DNA of 64,000 nucleotides from JANXQG01 sp964615095 (lineage in GTDB: Bacteria; Planctomycetota; Planctomycetia; Pirellulales; Thermoguttaceae). Under the pieces are notes generated by a model. The model did not search any database. It was not told the origin of the DNA and saw nothing but the letters and a program-made list of their open reading frames with translations. The DNA is taken from positions 1 through 64,000 of the forward strand of contig CAZTPX010000035.1 of assembly GCA_964615095.1 (NCBI GenBank), read 5' to 3'. Shown in pieces: positions 51,766 through 60,641 of this stretch (its first letter is position 1; the number at the start of each line of letters is the position of its first letter). Both the position numbers and the translations under genes were made by a program.

Positions 51766-52746
51766 GTGGCATGGGAGTATAGCGAAAAGACGAAACAGCT
51801 TTTTATGGACGCCGTGCATGGCAAGCCGGGCACGCACCTGGGCGAGATCGACGATCCGGACGGCGTGGGCGAACACGGGTCGATCGCCTGCGGCGACGCC
51901 ATGCGGTTCACCTTCCGCGTCCGCCGCCATCCGACCAACCCTGCCGAAGACGTGATCACCGACGCCCGTTACCTGACGTTCGGCTGCACTTCGGCGATCG
52001 CCGCCTCCGAGGCCCTCTGCACGCTCATCGAGCGGGGCGGCTACACACCCATTCAGGCCCTGAAAGTCAGCAACCAAGACATCGTCGACTTTCTCGACGG
52101 GCTGCCGCAGCAGAAGATCCATTGCTCGGTGATGGGAGCCGAGGCGCTGGAGGCGGCCGTTTTCAATTGGGCGCAGAAACGCGGAGTCGATTTGCAGCAG
52201 TTGGGCATCGACCTGCACACCGCGGAGGACGACGAGGGCCGCATCGTCTGCAAATGCTTCACGCTTACCGAGCCGTACATCCGCCGCAAGATCAAGGAAC
52301 TCAACCTCCGCACGATCCCGGAAATCACCAACGCTATCAAGGCCGGCGGGGCATGCATGGCCTGTCACCATATTCCCGGCGGCCTGCAGGACCTGTTGGA
52401 CGAGACCTGGGGCAGCGGCAAGCGCGAACTGAAGGTCCTCACGCAGATCACGCTACCCAACACGGAGCCAGTCGAGGCCCGCCAGGCCGCCCGGCCGGAC
52501 GCGGCCGCGCTCTCGCCCTACCAGTTCGCCAAGAAGATCGACAAAGCGATCGAAGACTACGTGCGGCCGATGCTCCGCCGCGACGGCGGCGATCTGGAAA
52601 TTGTCGACATCAAGGATACCGCCGTCTACTGCCACCTGGCCGGGGCCTGCGCCGGCTGCAGCGGCGCTAGCCAGACACTGCGGATGCTGGTCGAGCGAAC
52701 GCTCAAGGAGATGGTCGACGAGCGCGTGCGCGTGATCGATGTGTAG
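51766..52746 (+). CDS. nifU: NifU-type Fe-S cluster scaffold
   Basis: A 326-residue full-length NifU in three parts. The IscU-like scaffold has cluster-binding Cys42 (IACGDAM), Cys74 (FGCTSAI) and Cys120 (HCSVMG). A central BFD-like [2Fe-2S] domain has CKCFTLTE and GGACMACHH. The C-terminal Nfu domain has CAGC at 295-298. It accepts sulfur from a cysteine desulfurase and builds Fe-S clusters. The start is the GTG at 51766 with GAGGAG upstream, giving MAWEYSEKT. nifS follows after 128 bases. No nitrogenase genes are near, so a general Fe-S role is likely. The stop codon lies inside a palindromic repeat. Confidence 0.93.
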   Translation: MAWEYSEKTKQLFMDAVHGKPGTHLGEIDDPDGVGEHGSIACGDAMRFTFRVRRHPTNPAEDVITDARYLTFGCTSAIAASEALCTLIERGGYTPIQALKVSNQDIVDFLDGLPQQKIHCSVMGAEALEAAVFNWAQKRGVDLQQLGIDLHTAEDDEGRIVCKCFTLTEPYIRRKIKELNLRTIPEITNAIKAGGACMACHHIPGGLQDLLDETWGSGKRELKVLTQITLPNTEPVEARQAARPDAAALSPYQFAKKIDKAIEDYVRPMLRRDGGDLEIVDIKDTAVYCHLAGACAGCSGASQTLRMLVERTLKEMVDERVRVIDV

Positions 52747-52820
52747 GGAACGGCCTCCGTGCCGTTCCGAGAATTTGGAACGCCATCGACCCGCTGCGCG
52801 GGTGCCCCGGCGTTCCCTAC
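52743..52820. repeat. Inverted repeat at the nifU stop codon
   Basis: The outer arms gtagggaacg (52743-52752) and cgttccctac (52811-52820) are perfect reverse complements; inside are ggaacggcctccgtgccgttcc and cccgctgcgcggg palindromes. The TAG stop of nifU (52744-52746) is part of the left arm. Confidence 0.75.
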
Positions 52821-52874
52821 AGCGGTCGCTTGGAGTGACGCGCGTCCATTTTGAACGTTGAACGGGAACTATCT

Positions 52875-54104
52875 ATGAGAATTGTTTACGCCGACAACAA
52901 CGCCACCACCGCCGTCGCGCCGGAAGTCGTGACGGCAATGAACCCCTTCTTCACCGAGAGCTATTTCAACCCCAGTTCGATGTACGAACCGGCGCGCCAG
53001 GTCCACGCGGCCCTCGACCAGGCCCGGCAGACGGTTGCCCGGCATTTCGGCCTGGCCGACGCCAAACCGATCCTCTTCACCGGCTGTGCTTCGGAGAGCA
53101 ATAACACGGCCATCCTGGGCGTGGCCAAGGCCAATCCGCGGAGGCGGCACGTAATCACGACCTCGGTCGAGCACCCGGCTGTGCTGGAGGTCTGCAAGGA
53201 ACTCGAACGCGACGGCTGCCAGGTCACTTGGCTGGATGTCGATTGCGACGGCAATCTCGATATCCGCCAGTTCGTCCGCGCCCTGTCGCCCGAGACGCTG
53301 CTGGTGAGCATCATGCATGCCAACAACGAGACGGGTGTCGTCTTCCCTATCCCACAGCTCGCTCGGCTGGCGAAGGAGACCGACCCGTCCATCGTCTTCC
53401 ATTGCGACGCCACGCAGTCGGTGGGCAAGATGCGGATCGACCTGGCGGAGGAGTACCGGCACGTCGATTTGCTTTCGTTTTCGGGCCACAAACTGCACGC
53501 GCCTAAGGGCGTCGGCGTGCTGTACGTGCGGCCGGGCACGCCCTGCCGGCCGCTATTGATCGGCGGGCACCAGGAGGCCGGCCGCCGCGCGGGGACGGAG
53601 AACATGCCCTACATCGTCGGCCTCGCCCGAGCGCTGGAACTGGCGGAAGAGCACTTTCAGGACGAAGAGACACGCGTTCGCGGCCTGCGCGACCGGTTGG
53701 AGCGGTCGATCGAGGCACTGATCCCCAACGTGCAGATCAACGGCCGGGGAGGCCCCCGCTTGCCGAACACGTTGAACGTCTCGTGCCATTACGTGGAAGG
53801 CGAGGGCATGCTCTACCAACTGAGCGATGCGGGCATCTGCGCCTCCAGCGGTTCGGCCTGCACGTCGGGATCGCTGGAGCCCTCGCACGTGTTGCGGGCG
53901 ATGAAGGTGCCCTTCACAGCAGTGCATGGCTCCGTGCGGTTCAGCTTGAGCCGCTACAACACCGATGCCGACATCGATCACATCCTGGCGGTCTTTCCCG
54001 GCATGGTGGCTAATCTCCGCCGCCTGTCGCCCTATTGGGACCAGGAGCGGAACGTGCCCCGGACCGACGCCGAGGAGTTGGTAAGGGCAAACCCGCGAAG
54101 TTAG
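52875..54104 (+). CDS. nifS: Cysteine desulfurase, NifS type
   Basis: A 409-residue PLP enzyme that removes sulfur from cysteine for Fe-S assembly. Motifs: YADNNATT at the N-terminus, TSVEHPAVLE, HANNETG, FSGHKLHAPKG with PLP Lys206, and the catalytic Cys329 in SSGSACTSGSLEPSHVL. It is class I (NifS/IscS) by the length of the Cys loop. The ATG at 52875 has no strong ribosome site; an earlier TTG at 52851 is possible. Its partner is the NifU scaffold just upstream. Confidence 0.93.
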   Translation: MRIVYADNNATTAVAPEVVTAMNPFFTESYFNPSSMYEPARQVHAALDQARQTVARHFGLADAKPILFTGCASESNNTAILGVAKANPRRRHVITTSVEHPAVLEVCKELERDGCQVTWLDVDCDGNLDIRQFVRALSPETLLVSIMHANNETGVVFPIPQLARLAKETDPSIVFHCDATQSVGKMRIDLAEEYRHVDLLSFSGHKLHAPKGVGVLYVRPGTPCRPLLIGGHQEAGRRAGTENMPYIVGLARALELAEEHFQDEETRVRGLRDRLERSIEALIPNVQINGRGGPRLPNTLNVSCHYVEGEGMLYQLSDAGICASSGSACTSGSLEPSHVLRAMKVPFTAVHGSVRFSLSRYNTDADIDHILAVFPGMVANLRRLSPYWDQERNVPRTDAEELVRANPRS

Positions 54105-54106
54105 GT

Positions 54107-54277
54107 GTGACCGACGATGAACTTCCGCTCTTGCCGGCGCGGTATCTGAAACAGCTTGTGGAACAGGTTTTCAACCTGCCTGCGGAGGAAGTAGCGTCGA
54201 ACGCTGCCGAGGCGGAGGGTGGGTTGGACGCCTGCTTTGCGGTGAACGTGGTTTTCGGTGACAGGGCCGGGAGATGA
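54107..54277 (+). CDS. Possible short protein after nifS
   Basis: A 56-codon frame from a GTG 2 bases after the nifS stop: acidic and hydrophobic (DDELPLLPARYLKQLVEQVFNLPAEEV). The composition is protein-like and the coupling to nifS would be tight, but the frame includes the palindrome caggttttcaacctg and no family is recognised, so it may be a remnant or chance. Confidence 0.3.
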   Translation: MTDDELPLLPARYLKQLVEQVFNLPAEEVASNAAEAEGGLDACFAVNVVFGDRAGR

Positions 54278-54297
54278 CAGGTTGAAAACCTATCCTA
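54164..54297. repeat. Pair of 'caggtt-caacctg' repeats reaching the stop of the GH-like gene
   Basis: caggttttcaacctg (54164-54178) and caggttgaaaacct (54278-54291) are related palindromic words. The second continues as atcctac, so that on the minus strand the TAG stop of the 953-residue protein (54295-54297) is the start of gtaggataggttttcaacctg. Confidence 0.6.
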
Positions 54298-57156
54298 CTG
54301 GTTTGCATTGCCGCCGGTCTTGGCGGTGACCTCGCCGGCCAGGGCGAAGAGCCGCGCCCGTCGCGCCTGCCAACCGGAGCCGAGAAACCAGGCGTTGCCG
54401 GCGGGTTGGTTGAGCCAGTACGTCGTAGGCTGCGTAATCACCCGCAGGCCGCCCACGTTCAAGCAACTGACTCCGGCAATCATGGCCCGCGAACGCTCCT
54501 CCAGGAGGTCCTCGCAGCGTTTGCTCAGGTCGCGTCCGAGCTTCTCCTTGAGCGACTCGTCCGTCAGGGCACGTTCCAACACGATGCGGGCTTCGCACTC
54601 TGCCAGGCCCTCGCGCAGGAACTCGTAGCGGTTGGTGGCCACCGGGCCGTCGGGGCCCGGCGCCAGGACGTAGCTGAAGAGGTTGAGGTTCCGCCACTGG
54701 CTTTGCGGATAACGTTCCCAGACGCGGCCCTGGCGTTGGCCGCGCGGGTCGCGGAAGACCGGCCAGAAGTCGGCGCCAATGCGGCCCGCGCCGCGCTGCG
54801 TTCCCGTGATGTTCAACTCCAGGTAGCTCCGCACCGTCGTCGCCGGCCAGAAGTTGAGGTCCTCGTTGCGGCGATATTCGACTACCAGGTCCGGGCGATT
54901 CCAGCCGTAGACGCGGTCCTGCGGCGCGTTGGCAAGGTAATTCACGTGGAAGACGTTGGCGGCATAGCCCACGGGTTTGGGCCCGCCGCCCCCATGACTG
55001 TGGACAACCCAGGGCAAGTTGCCGGATACCTCATTGATGGCCGCCGCCTGCTCGTTGGTGGGCCACGTATCGCAGACCACGCCTACCATCATGGCCTTTT
55101 CCAGGCCACGCTCGGCCAGGCGTGTGCGCAGCTTGGCAAAGAGCGACTTCCAGACGGCCTTGCCGCGCGCGTCGGCATAAGCGTAGAGATGCCCCGCTTC
55201 GATGGTCTTGGTCGCCGGGTCGAACAGCGAGACTTCCGGTGAGATGCCGTACTTGGCCTGGGTCGCACGGATGATCTCGCCGCGCTTCCTTAGCGCCAGG
55301 AGACCCTCGTCCTTCTGTTGTTCCTTGGAAAACTTGCTCCACCAGGTGTCGTTGTAATAGTCCGCGCCGGGGGTCACGTAGGAGTCCCAGACGTTGAAGG
55401 CCACGATTTTCGGCTTGCCCATGTGCTTCTCGGCAATGTCGAGGTAGCGGTCCATGGCCGAAAAGTCCCACTCATAGGCCTCGTCTGACTTCTTGATCCA
55501 ACGCACCATCGACTGCTCGTTGCCAAAGTTGGTATGGCAGATCAGCGGCACATAGACCACGCGACTGCCGACCTCGCCCAGAAAATCCATGGCGCGGGCT
55601 ATCATTTGGAAGTGCCTGTCGGACCAGAAGTCGAGATGGTACTCCTGTACGAGCGTGTCGGGCGACTCGACCAATTCGACCCAGGTGCGGTAGTCCTGTG
55701 TGGCCGGCAGCGACCAATCGGAGACATCGAGCTGAACGGGCACGTCGATGGGATTGGAGCCCTCCAGTTCGACGGTGACCCGGCCAGCATAGGCGCCGGG
55801 CCTGGCCTCCTTGGGCACGTGGACCGTGATCCAGATCGGGACCACGGTTCCGCCGCCGGAGCGGCTTGGCGGAAACTCCGCCGCCGGCGATTCCAACAGG
55901 TAGCCAAGTTGCGTGGCCCCCTGATGGGCCGAATTGTCGTTGACGTCGCCGCCCAAAACGGCATGGCGGGCACGCAAGATACTGCCGTAGCGATAATCGT
56001 CGAGCACGCCCGTGATGTTGCCGCCCGGGGCGGCATAGCGGATGCGCACTTGGGCCGCTGAAATTGTCGCAGTACCCTGTTTGAGATCGCCCGGCGAGAC
56101 CTTCAGATGCTTGACGGCCGCGGGCGAGCCGAGCAGGACTTTGCCGGAGAACCAACCGTTGCGGGCCGCCGCGATGACGACCGGCCGCAGCGGCTCGCAG
56201 CGATCGGGTATGCTCGTGTCGTAGTCCAGAGACAGAACGTCGCTGTTCCAGACCCGCACTTCGGACGGTCGGCCGACATTGGCGACCAGCCCCTCGGCCC
56301 CGGCGGCCGTCACGCGCACGTCGCCGATACCGATCGTCGCCCAGCGCAGTGTGTAGGGCGAGCCGAACTCCCTCTGGATCTGATTCCGGGGCTTGTAGTC
56401 GGGGCGGCCAGTCTGATCCACGACCTTATGGTAGGGCGAAGGAACGGCCTCAACGGCCAGGACGTTGACGCCTTTACGGAGCAACTCGCGGGGGACGACG
56501 ACGTCGCTGAGGACCCGCTCGCGGAGGGCCAAGTTCTTGGGATAGGAGTCGGCGCGCCAGTCACCGGGCACGAGCTTGCCGTCGGGCAGGGCATAGGCCG
56601 CAAGCGGATAGGCCTCCGCGACCGTCGCCGGGCCGATTGTCGCATCCTTGGGCAGATGACCGCGCGCGATCTCCTGGCCGTTGAAGTACACGATAATGCC
56701 GCCGCGATAGCTGATCGTCAGACGCAGTTCGCCAGCCTTGGCGGGGTCAGTGACCTCGAACCGGCCGCGCAAGTAGAGGCGACCCACCAGCGGCGCCTGG
56801 CACGTTTCCGGAATCGTGCCGCGCAGCCAGGAGCCGTCCACGAAGTTCGGATTCTTCCACGCGTCCGGCAGGACCTCGCCGTCGTGGTTCAACCATGAGA
56901 CGTTGGTTCGCATGGGCTTCAGGCCATCGTCGCGCTGAATCAGCGGGAGTTTCAGGACCGCGTAGCTGTGCCAGACACTCCGCGTGTCAAGCACGGTAAC
57001 GAGAGCGGCCGCAGAGGGCTTCGCCCCTGCCGCCGGCCTGGCCGCCGCTGCCGCTGTTGCCACGTTGGGACCCTCGCCCCCGACCACGGCGCCAGCCAAA
57101 CCCAGAGCCACTGCGATCCCGAACCACCTTGTCACCGCGCGTCCCTTGTGGGGCAT
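54295..57156 (-). CDS. Large secreted glycoside-hydrolase-like protein
   Basis: A 953-residue exported protein with a signal peptide (WFGIAVALGLAGAVVGGEG). An N-terminal jelly-roll-like region contains ELRLTISYRGGIIVYFNGQEIARG, typical of sugar-binding domains of large hydrolases. The middle to C-terminal part (from about residue 500) looks like a TIM barrel of the DUF4091/DUF6067 hydrolase type: YRTWVELVESPDTL, RHFQMIARAMDFLGEVG, and FNVWDSYVTPG. Catalytic residues cannot be assigned. A sugar-related role is inferred from the domain build and from the other hydrolases nearby. Confidence 0.7.
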   Translation of the reverse strand: MPHKGRAVTRWFGIAVALGLAGAVVGGEGPNVATAAAAARPAAGAKPSAAALVTVLDTRSVWHSYAVLKLPLIQRDDGLKPMRTNVSWLNHDGEVLPDAWKNPNFVDGSWLRGTIPETCQAPLVGRLYLRGRFEVTDPAKAGELRLTISYRGGIIVYFNGQEIARGHLPKDATIGPATVAEAYPLAAYALPDGKLVPGDWRADSYPKNLALRERVLSDVVVPRELLRKGVNVLAVEAVPSPYHKVVDQTGRPDYKPRNQIQREFGSPYTLRWATIGIGDVRVTAAGAEGLVANVGRPSEVRVWNSDVLSLDYDTSIPDRCEPLRPVVIAAARNGWFSGKVLLGSPAAVKHLKVSPGDLKQGTATISAAQVRIRYAAPGGNITGVLDDYRYGSILRARHAVLGGDVNDNSAHQGATQLGYLLESPAAEFPPSRSGGGTVVPIWITVHVPKEARPGAYAGRVTVELEGSNPIDVPVQLDVSDWSLPATQDYRTWVELVESPDTLVQEYHLDFWSDRHFQMIARAMDFLGEVGSRVVYVPLICHTNFGNEQSMVRWIKKSDEAYEWDFSAMDRYLDIAEKHMGKPKIVAFNVWDSYVTPGADYYNDTWWSKFSKEQQKDEGLLALRKRGEIIRATQAKYGISPEVSLFDPATKTIEAGHLYAYADARGKAVWKSLFAKLRTRLAERGLEKAMMVGVVCDTWPTNEQAAAINEVSGNLPWVVHSHGGGGPKPVGYAANVFHVNYLANAPQDRVYGWNRPDLVVEYRRNEDLNFWPATTVRSYLELNITGTQRGAGRIGADFWPVFRDPRGQRQGRVWERYPQSQWRNLNLFSYVLAPGPDGPVATNRYEFLREGLAECEARIVLERALTDESLKEKLGRDLSKRCEDLLEERSRAMIAGVSCLNVGGLRVITQPTTYWLNQPAGNAWFLGSGWQARRARLFALAGEVTAKTGGNANQ

Positions 57157-57286
57157 TGACCGATCCTCGAATCAAGAGTTTGATGTAGACCACCTTAATG
57201 ACGCCGAATTGGGGTCGAGGCATGCGCCGGCGGTCGTAACATGGGAGGAGACCGCATGTCCTCGGTCCCAATCTGCCCAAGTCCTG

Positions 57287-57625
57287 CTACGGATGCCGCC
57301 CACCGAGCAGTCCCAACTGCGTCTTGATCGCTCGTTCGACTTCCAGCATGTCGCTGGGCGACACGCGGCCGATTGGGTTCGACAAGCGGACTTTGCTCAC
57401 CGTGGTAATTTGGTCCGCCATCGCTTTGTTCTGTTTGCCGTCAAGGGTTACGTAAGCTTCGCTCGGGAAAAGCCGATCCACGTTGCTCGTCAGGGGAACC
57501 ACCTGCACGCGGTTGAGGTGCCGATTCGAAGCGTCGTTGCTAACGATGATTGCGGGCCGTTGCTTGCGGACTTCGCCGCCGACGGACGGCTCGAAATTGA
57601 CCCGCCAGACATTACCTCGCTGCAT
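57287..57625 (-). CDS. MazF/PemK-family toxin (endoribonuclease)
   Basis: A 112-residue protein with the MazF/PemK start RGNVWRVNFEPSVGGEVRKQRPAIIVSND and the later VPLTSNV segment, typical of ribosome-independent mRNA interferases. I chose the ATG at 57625 (MQRGNVW), which has a GGGGGA ribosome site 8 bases upstream; the ATG at 57634 lies within that site. The start overlaps the end of the antitoxin gene by 14 bases, the usual antitoxin-toxin order. Confidence 0.88.
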   Translation of the reverse strand: MQRGNVWRVNFEPSVGGEVRKQRPAIIVSNDASNRHLNRVQVVPLTSNVDRLFPSEAYVTLDGKQNKAMADQITTVSKVRLSNPIGRVSPSDMLEVERAIKTQLGLLGGRHP

Positions 57626-57887
57626 CGTAGACATCCCCCAACGTGGCCTCGGCCCACTCGTGGGCGTCGGCTTCGCGGGCCTCGTCCGCAGCCATTTCGC
57701 GATAGATGGCATCCAGGTCGGCCTCGGCTGCCCCACGTTCTTGCATGGAACGAAGTCGCTCCCGGAAAAGATGTTCCTTGACGGCCTGACCGACGACGTC
57801 ATCCGATGAACGTCCCGCTTGGCGAACGAAATCATCCAATGCCTGTCGGACGTCGGCAGGAAGGGTGACCGTAATTGACTGCTCCAT
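57612..57887 (-). CDS. Ribbon-helix-helix antitoxin of the MazF-type toxin
   Basis: A 91-residue protein. The N-terminus (SITVTLPADVRQALDDFVRQAGRSSDDVVGQAVKEHL) is a typical ribbon-helix-helix DNA-binding domain; the acidic C-terminus (EADLDAIYREMAADEAREADAHEW) is the probable toxin-binding part. It precedes and overlaps the MazF gene, and such antitoxins repress their own operon. Confidence 0.85.
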   Translation of the reverse strand: MEQSITVTLPADVRQALDDFVRQAGRSSDDVVGQAVKEHLFRERLRSMQERGAAEADLDAIYREMAADEAREADAHEWAEATLGDVYDAAR

Positions 57888-58003
57888 GATCGTATTGCCT
57901 TTCCGTTGATTACCTATCGTTCAAGGATACCGCGCGGGCGCTGTCAAGGCAACGTTCCTGAAGACAGGAATTCGGTTGAATACTGCGGGTGAGGTTCCCC
58001 GCC

Positions 58004-58522
58004 TCAGCCATCCGCGGGGGCTGCCGGCGTTCTCAAAATCAACTGGTAAAGATCCAGATCGAGCCAAGCGCCGAACTTGAAGCCTGCGTGCCGGATGGTA
58101 CCGGCATGCTGAAAGCCGAAAGCGCAGTGCATAGCGATGCTGGCCGCGTTCAGCGAGTCGATGCAACCGACAAGCACGTGGTAGTTCTGCCGTTCGGCCT
58201 GGGCGACGATCTCCCGCAAGAGCCGCTTGCCGATCCCTTGGCCGCGATGCCCGGCCGCAACATAGACCGAATGTTCCACCGTGTACTTGTACGCCGGAAA
58301 GGCGCGAAAAACGCCGTAGCTGGCAAAGCCCAACAGCTCGCCGTTTTCCGCCACGGCAGCAAGCACGGGAAAATTTCCCTTGCGCTTGGCCTCGAACCAG
58401 GCCGCCATCGCTTCGGGCCTCCGCGGCTGATAGTCGTATAGCGCCGTGGAAGTGACGATCGCCTCGTTGAAGATCGCCAGGATCTGTCCGGAATACGTTT
58501 CGTCACAAGAGATGATGTTCAT
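58004..58522 (-). CDS. GNAT N-acetyltransferase, phosphinothricin-acetyltransferase-like
   Basis: A 172-residue acetyltransferase: FNEAIVTSTALYDYQPR and EHSVYVAAGHRGQGIGKRLL, the second carrying the acetyl-CoA loop (R-G-x-G-I/K), and FGFQHAGTIRHAGFKFGAWLD, typical of the Pat/phosphinothricin branch. Members acetylate amines such as phosphinothricin or methionine sulfoximine. It starts 2 bases after the UbiD gene stop, so the two are cotranscribed. Confidence 0.87.
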   Translation of the reverse strand: MNIISCDETYSGQILAIFNEAIVTSTALYDYQPRRPEAMAAWFEAKRKGNFPVLAAVAENGELLGFASYGVFRAFPAYKYTVEHSVYVAAGHRGQGIGKRLLREIVAQAERQNYHVLVGCIDSLNAASIAMHCAFGFQHAGTIRHAGFKFGAWLDLDLYQLILRTPAAPADG

Positions 58523-58524
58523 TC

Positions 58525-60390
58525 TTACAGACCCAGACCGTGCAACGGCCCACCGGGAGCGGCCAGGGCGTCCACCCGCCGCGTCACCGCGGGGTCTTCC
58601 ACCAGCGGCGGGGCATGCTGCGGCTTCGTACGGGCGTCGATCACCAGCGCGCCGAAACAACCCCAGTGCTTGTCGCGCACGAAGGCCTCGATGCCGTAGA
58701 TGTCGGTGGCCGGATTACTCCGCGTGAAGGTCGTCCAAAGGAAATTGTCGAGGTTGCGAGCGGCGAATTCCGCATGATCGACGACTACCACCAGGGGAAA
58801 ATTGTTGATCGCGTCGCGGCGGCTCAAGCCCAGGCAGAAGCGGTCGACGGCCCGGTCCGGGCCACCCTCTTCGCTCTTCCAGGCGGGCCCTTCGACAAGA
58901 AGAATCCCCGGCAGGAAGACCATCGGCCGGCGGAAACCCGAGCCTTCCGGCAAAGTCAGGCGGCTATCGATGGCCACCGGCAAGGTCCGCAACGGTTCGC
59001 CGGCCGCGGCGACCACGACCTTCGACCCCTGGTTCAGCCCGTCGCCGCTGTAGTCCAGCGTGTCGATCGTAGTGCAGGTCTGGAAGTGCAAGTCGCGCCG
59101 CCAATCGACCCGCTCCAGCACGTGGCGGAAGAAGTCGCGCACGTCGCGGACATTCAACTGCGGATTGTCTTCGCCGGCCACGATCAAGAGATACTTGGCC
59201 AGCGACAACTGCCCCTGGCCCAGCAAAGCGTTGCTTTGCGTGAGCAGTTCCCGCGGCCGCTGCCGGCCGGCATAGGGCACGTAGCGCTCGCTGCCGATGG
59301 CCAGCAAGAGCGGGTGTACGCCCGCCGCCTCGACCGCATGCACCGCCCGCACGCCGGCGACCGTGCCGGGCACCACCGATTCGACCAACTCGTGGATCAA
59401 AGTGCCGAACATCGAGTCCTCTTGCGGCGGCCGGCCCACGACCGTGAACGGCCAGATGGCGTCTTTTCGGTGGTAGACCTGCTCGACGATCAACACGGGG
59501 AAATCGTGGGCCAGGCTGTAGTAGCCCAGGTGGTCGCCGAACGGTCCTTCGGGCAGGCGGCGGGTCGGGTCGATGAAACCGCTGATACAGAAGTCGGCCT
59601 CGGCATGAATGGGGAGCTTGTCGCCCATGCTGACCATCGGTACGCGGCGGCCGCCCAGCGCGCCGGCGAAGACCAATTCGCTCAGCCCCTCGGGCAGCGG
59701 CATCACGGCGGCCACGGCCATGGCCGGCGGACCGCCGACGAACACATTCACGCGCAGGGGCTTGTTGAGTTCCAAGGCCGCGGCGTGGTGCCCGCCGATG
59801 CCACGGTGGATCTGGTAGTGCAGCCCGACCTCGCGGTTAGGCTCATACAGGTTGCCGCTGAGTTGCACGCGATACATGCCGAGGTTGGAACGCATTAGGC
59901 CCCGGGTACCCGCTTGCGGGTGGCCGGGGTCTTCCGTATAGACTTGCGGCAAGGTGACGAAGGCGCCGCCGTCGTCGGGCCACGACTTGAGTTGCGGGAG
60001 CTGGTCGATGGTCGTCTGGCACTCCAGTACGGGACCGCGTTTGACGCGTTTGGGCAAGGCGTGCCAGGCCGTGAACGGGGTGTTGGCGTAGCTCATCGGC
60101 CGCCGTAGGAAATCGACCGGGTCGACCTGGAGCTTGACCAGCCGCTTGACTGCGTCTAGCGTATCGCGGAAGAGGAACCGCATGCGGCTCATCGTGCCGA
60201 AGAGGTTTCCCAGCATGGGGAAGCGGCAACCCTTGGGACAGGTGAAGAGCAGGGCTGGACCGCCGGCGCGGAATATGCGCCGCTGGATTTCGGCCATTTC
60301 CAAGTGCGGATCGACAGGCTCGTTGATCCGCACAAGCTCCTTCTTGGCCTCCAGATCGTGAACGCATTCCAGGAGATTTTTATAGCCCAT
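58525..60390 (-). CDS. UbiD-family (prenylated-FMN) decarboxylase
   Basis: A 621-residue UbiD-family enzyme. The motif LPEGPFGDHLGYYS and the N-terminal GYKNLLECVHDLEAKKELVRI are characteristic, along with IHRGIGGHHA and GGPPAMAVAAVMPLPEG. UbiD enzymes decarboxylate aromatic or alpha,beta-unsaturated acids with prenylated FMN; the UbiX partner that makes the cofactor is not in this window. The size is longer than E. coli UbiD (about 500 residues). A menaquinone or aromatic-degradation role are alternatives. Confidence 0.88.
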   Translation of the reverse strand: MGYKNLLECVHDLEAKKELVRINEPVDPHLEMAEIQRRIFRAGGPALLFTCPKGCRFPMLGNLFGTMSRMRFLFRDTLDAVKRLVKLQVDPVDFLRRPMSYANTPFTAWHALPKRVKRGPVLECQTTIDQLPQLKSWPDDGGAFVTLPQVYTEDPGHPQAGTRGLMRSNLGMYRVQLSGNLYEPNREVGLHYQIHRGIGGHHAAALELNKPLRVNVFVGGPPAMAVAAVMPLPEGLSELVFAGALGGRRVPMVSMGDKLPIHAEADFCISGFIDPTRRLPEGPFGDHLGYYSLAHDFPVLIVEQVYHRKDAIWPFTVVGRPPQEDSMFGTLIHELVESVVPGTVAGVRAVHAVEAAGVHPLLLAIGSERYVPYAGRQRPRELLTQSNALLGQGQLSLAKYLLIVAGEDNPQLNVRDVRDFFRHVLERVDWRRDLHFQTCTTIDTLDYSGDGLNQGSKVVVAAAGEPLRTLPVAIDSRLTLPEGSGFRRPMVFLPGILLVEGPAWKSEEGGPDRAVDRFCLGLSRRDAINNFPLVVVVDHAEFAARNLDNFLWTTFTRSNPATDIYGIEAFVRDKHWGCFGALVIDARTKPQHAPPLVEDPAVTRRVDALAAPGGPLHGLGL

Positions 60391-60440
60391 CGACGATCCC
60401 GATAGAAGCTGAGAAGAGATGACAGCCAGACGAACACTAC

Positions 60441-60563
60441 CTAGTGTAGTGTCTCCGAATTGCCGTGTTTGTTGGAGTCCCGGCTTTAGCCGGTAAATAC
60501 CGCCTAAAGGCGGGACTCCAGCGATTGCAGCAAAAAACTAATCTGCGTGAGACACTACACTAG
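60441..60563. repeat. MITE-like nested inverted-repeat element
   Basis: Perfect 15-base terminal arms ctagtgtagtgtctc (60441-60455) and gagacactacactag (60549-60563) bound a 123-base element. Inside is a second inverted pair, ggagtcccggctttagccgg and ccgcctaaaggcgggactcc (60474-60493, 60510-60529), 18 of 20 matching. No coding frame is present. Confidence 0.8.
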
Positions 60564-60585
60564 TAAATTATAATTGCCGCAGACC

Positions 60586-60622
60586 GCGGATGCCAGCCTC
60601 GCAGAAACACGGAAGTTTTTTT
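60586..60622. repeat. Partial copy of the 'cagaaacrcgaagtt' repeat
   Basis: The word cctcgcagaaacacggaagtt corresponds to the right half of the 50.7-kb palindrome (ctctcgcagaaacgccgaagtt), so this looks like a truncated third copy adjoining the MITE-like element. Confidence 0.5.
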
Positions 60623-60641
60623 GGTCCGGTGCTAGGAGCGG

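Noticed and set aside
51766..54104. nifU-nifS as evidence for nitrogen fixation
   Set aside because: No nifHDK or other nitrogenase genes are present, and NifU/NifS serve general Fe-S assembly in many non-fixing bacteria.
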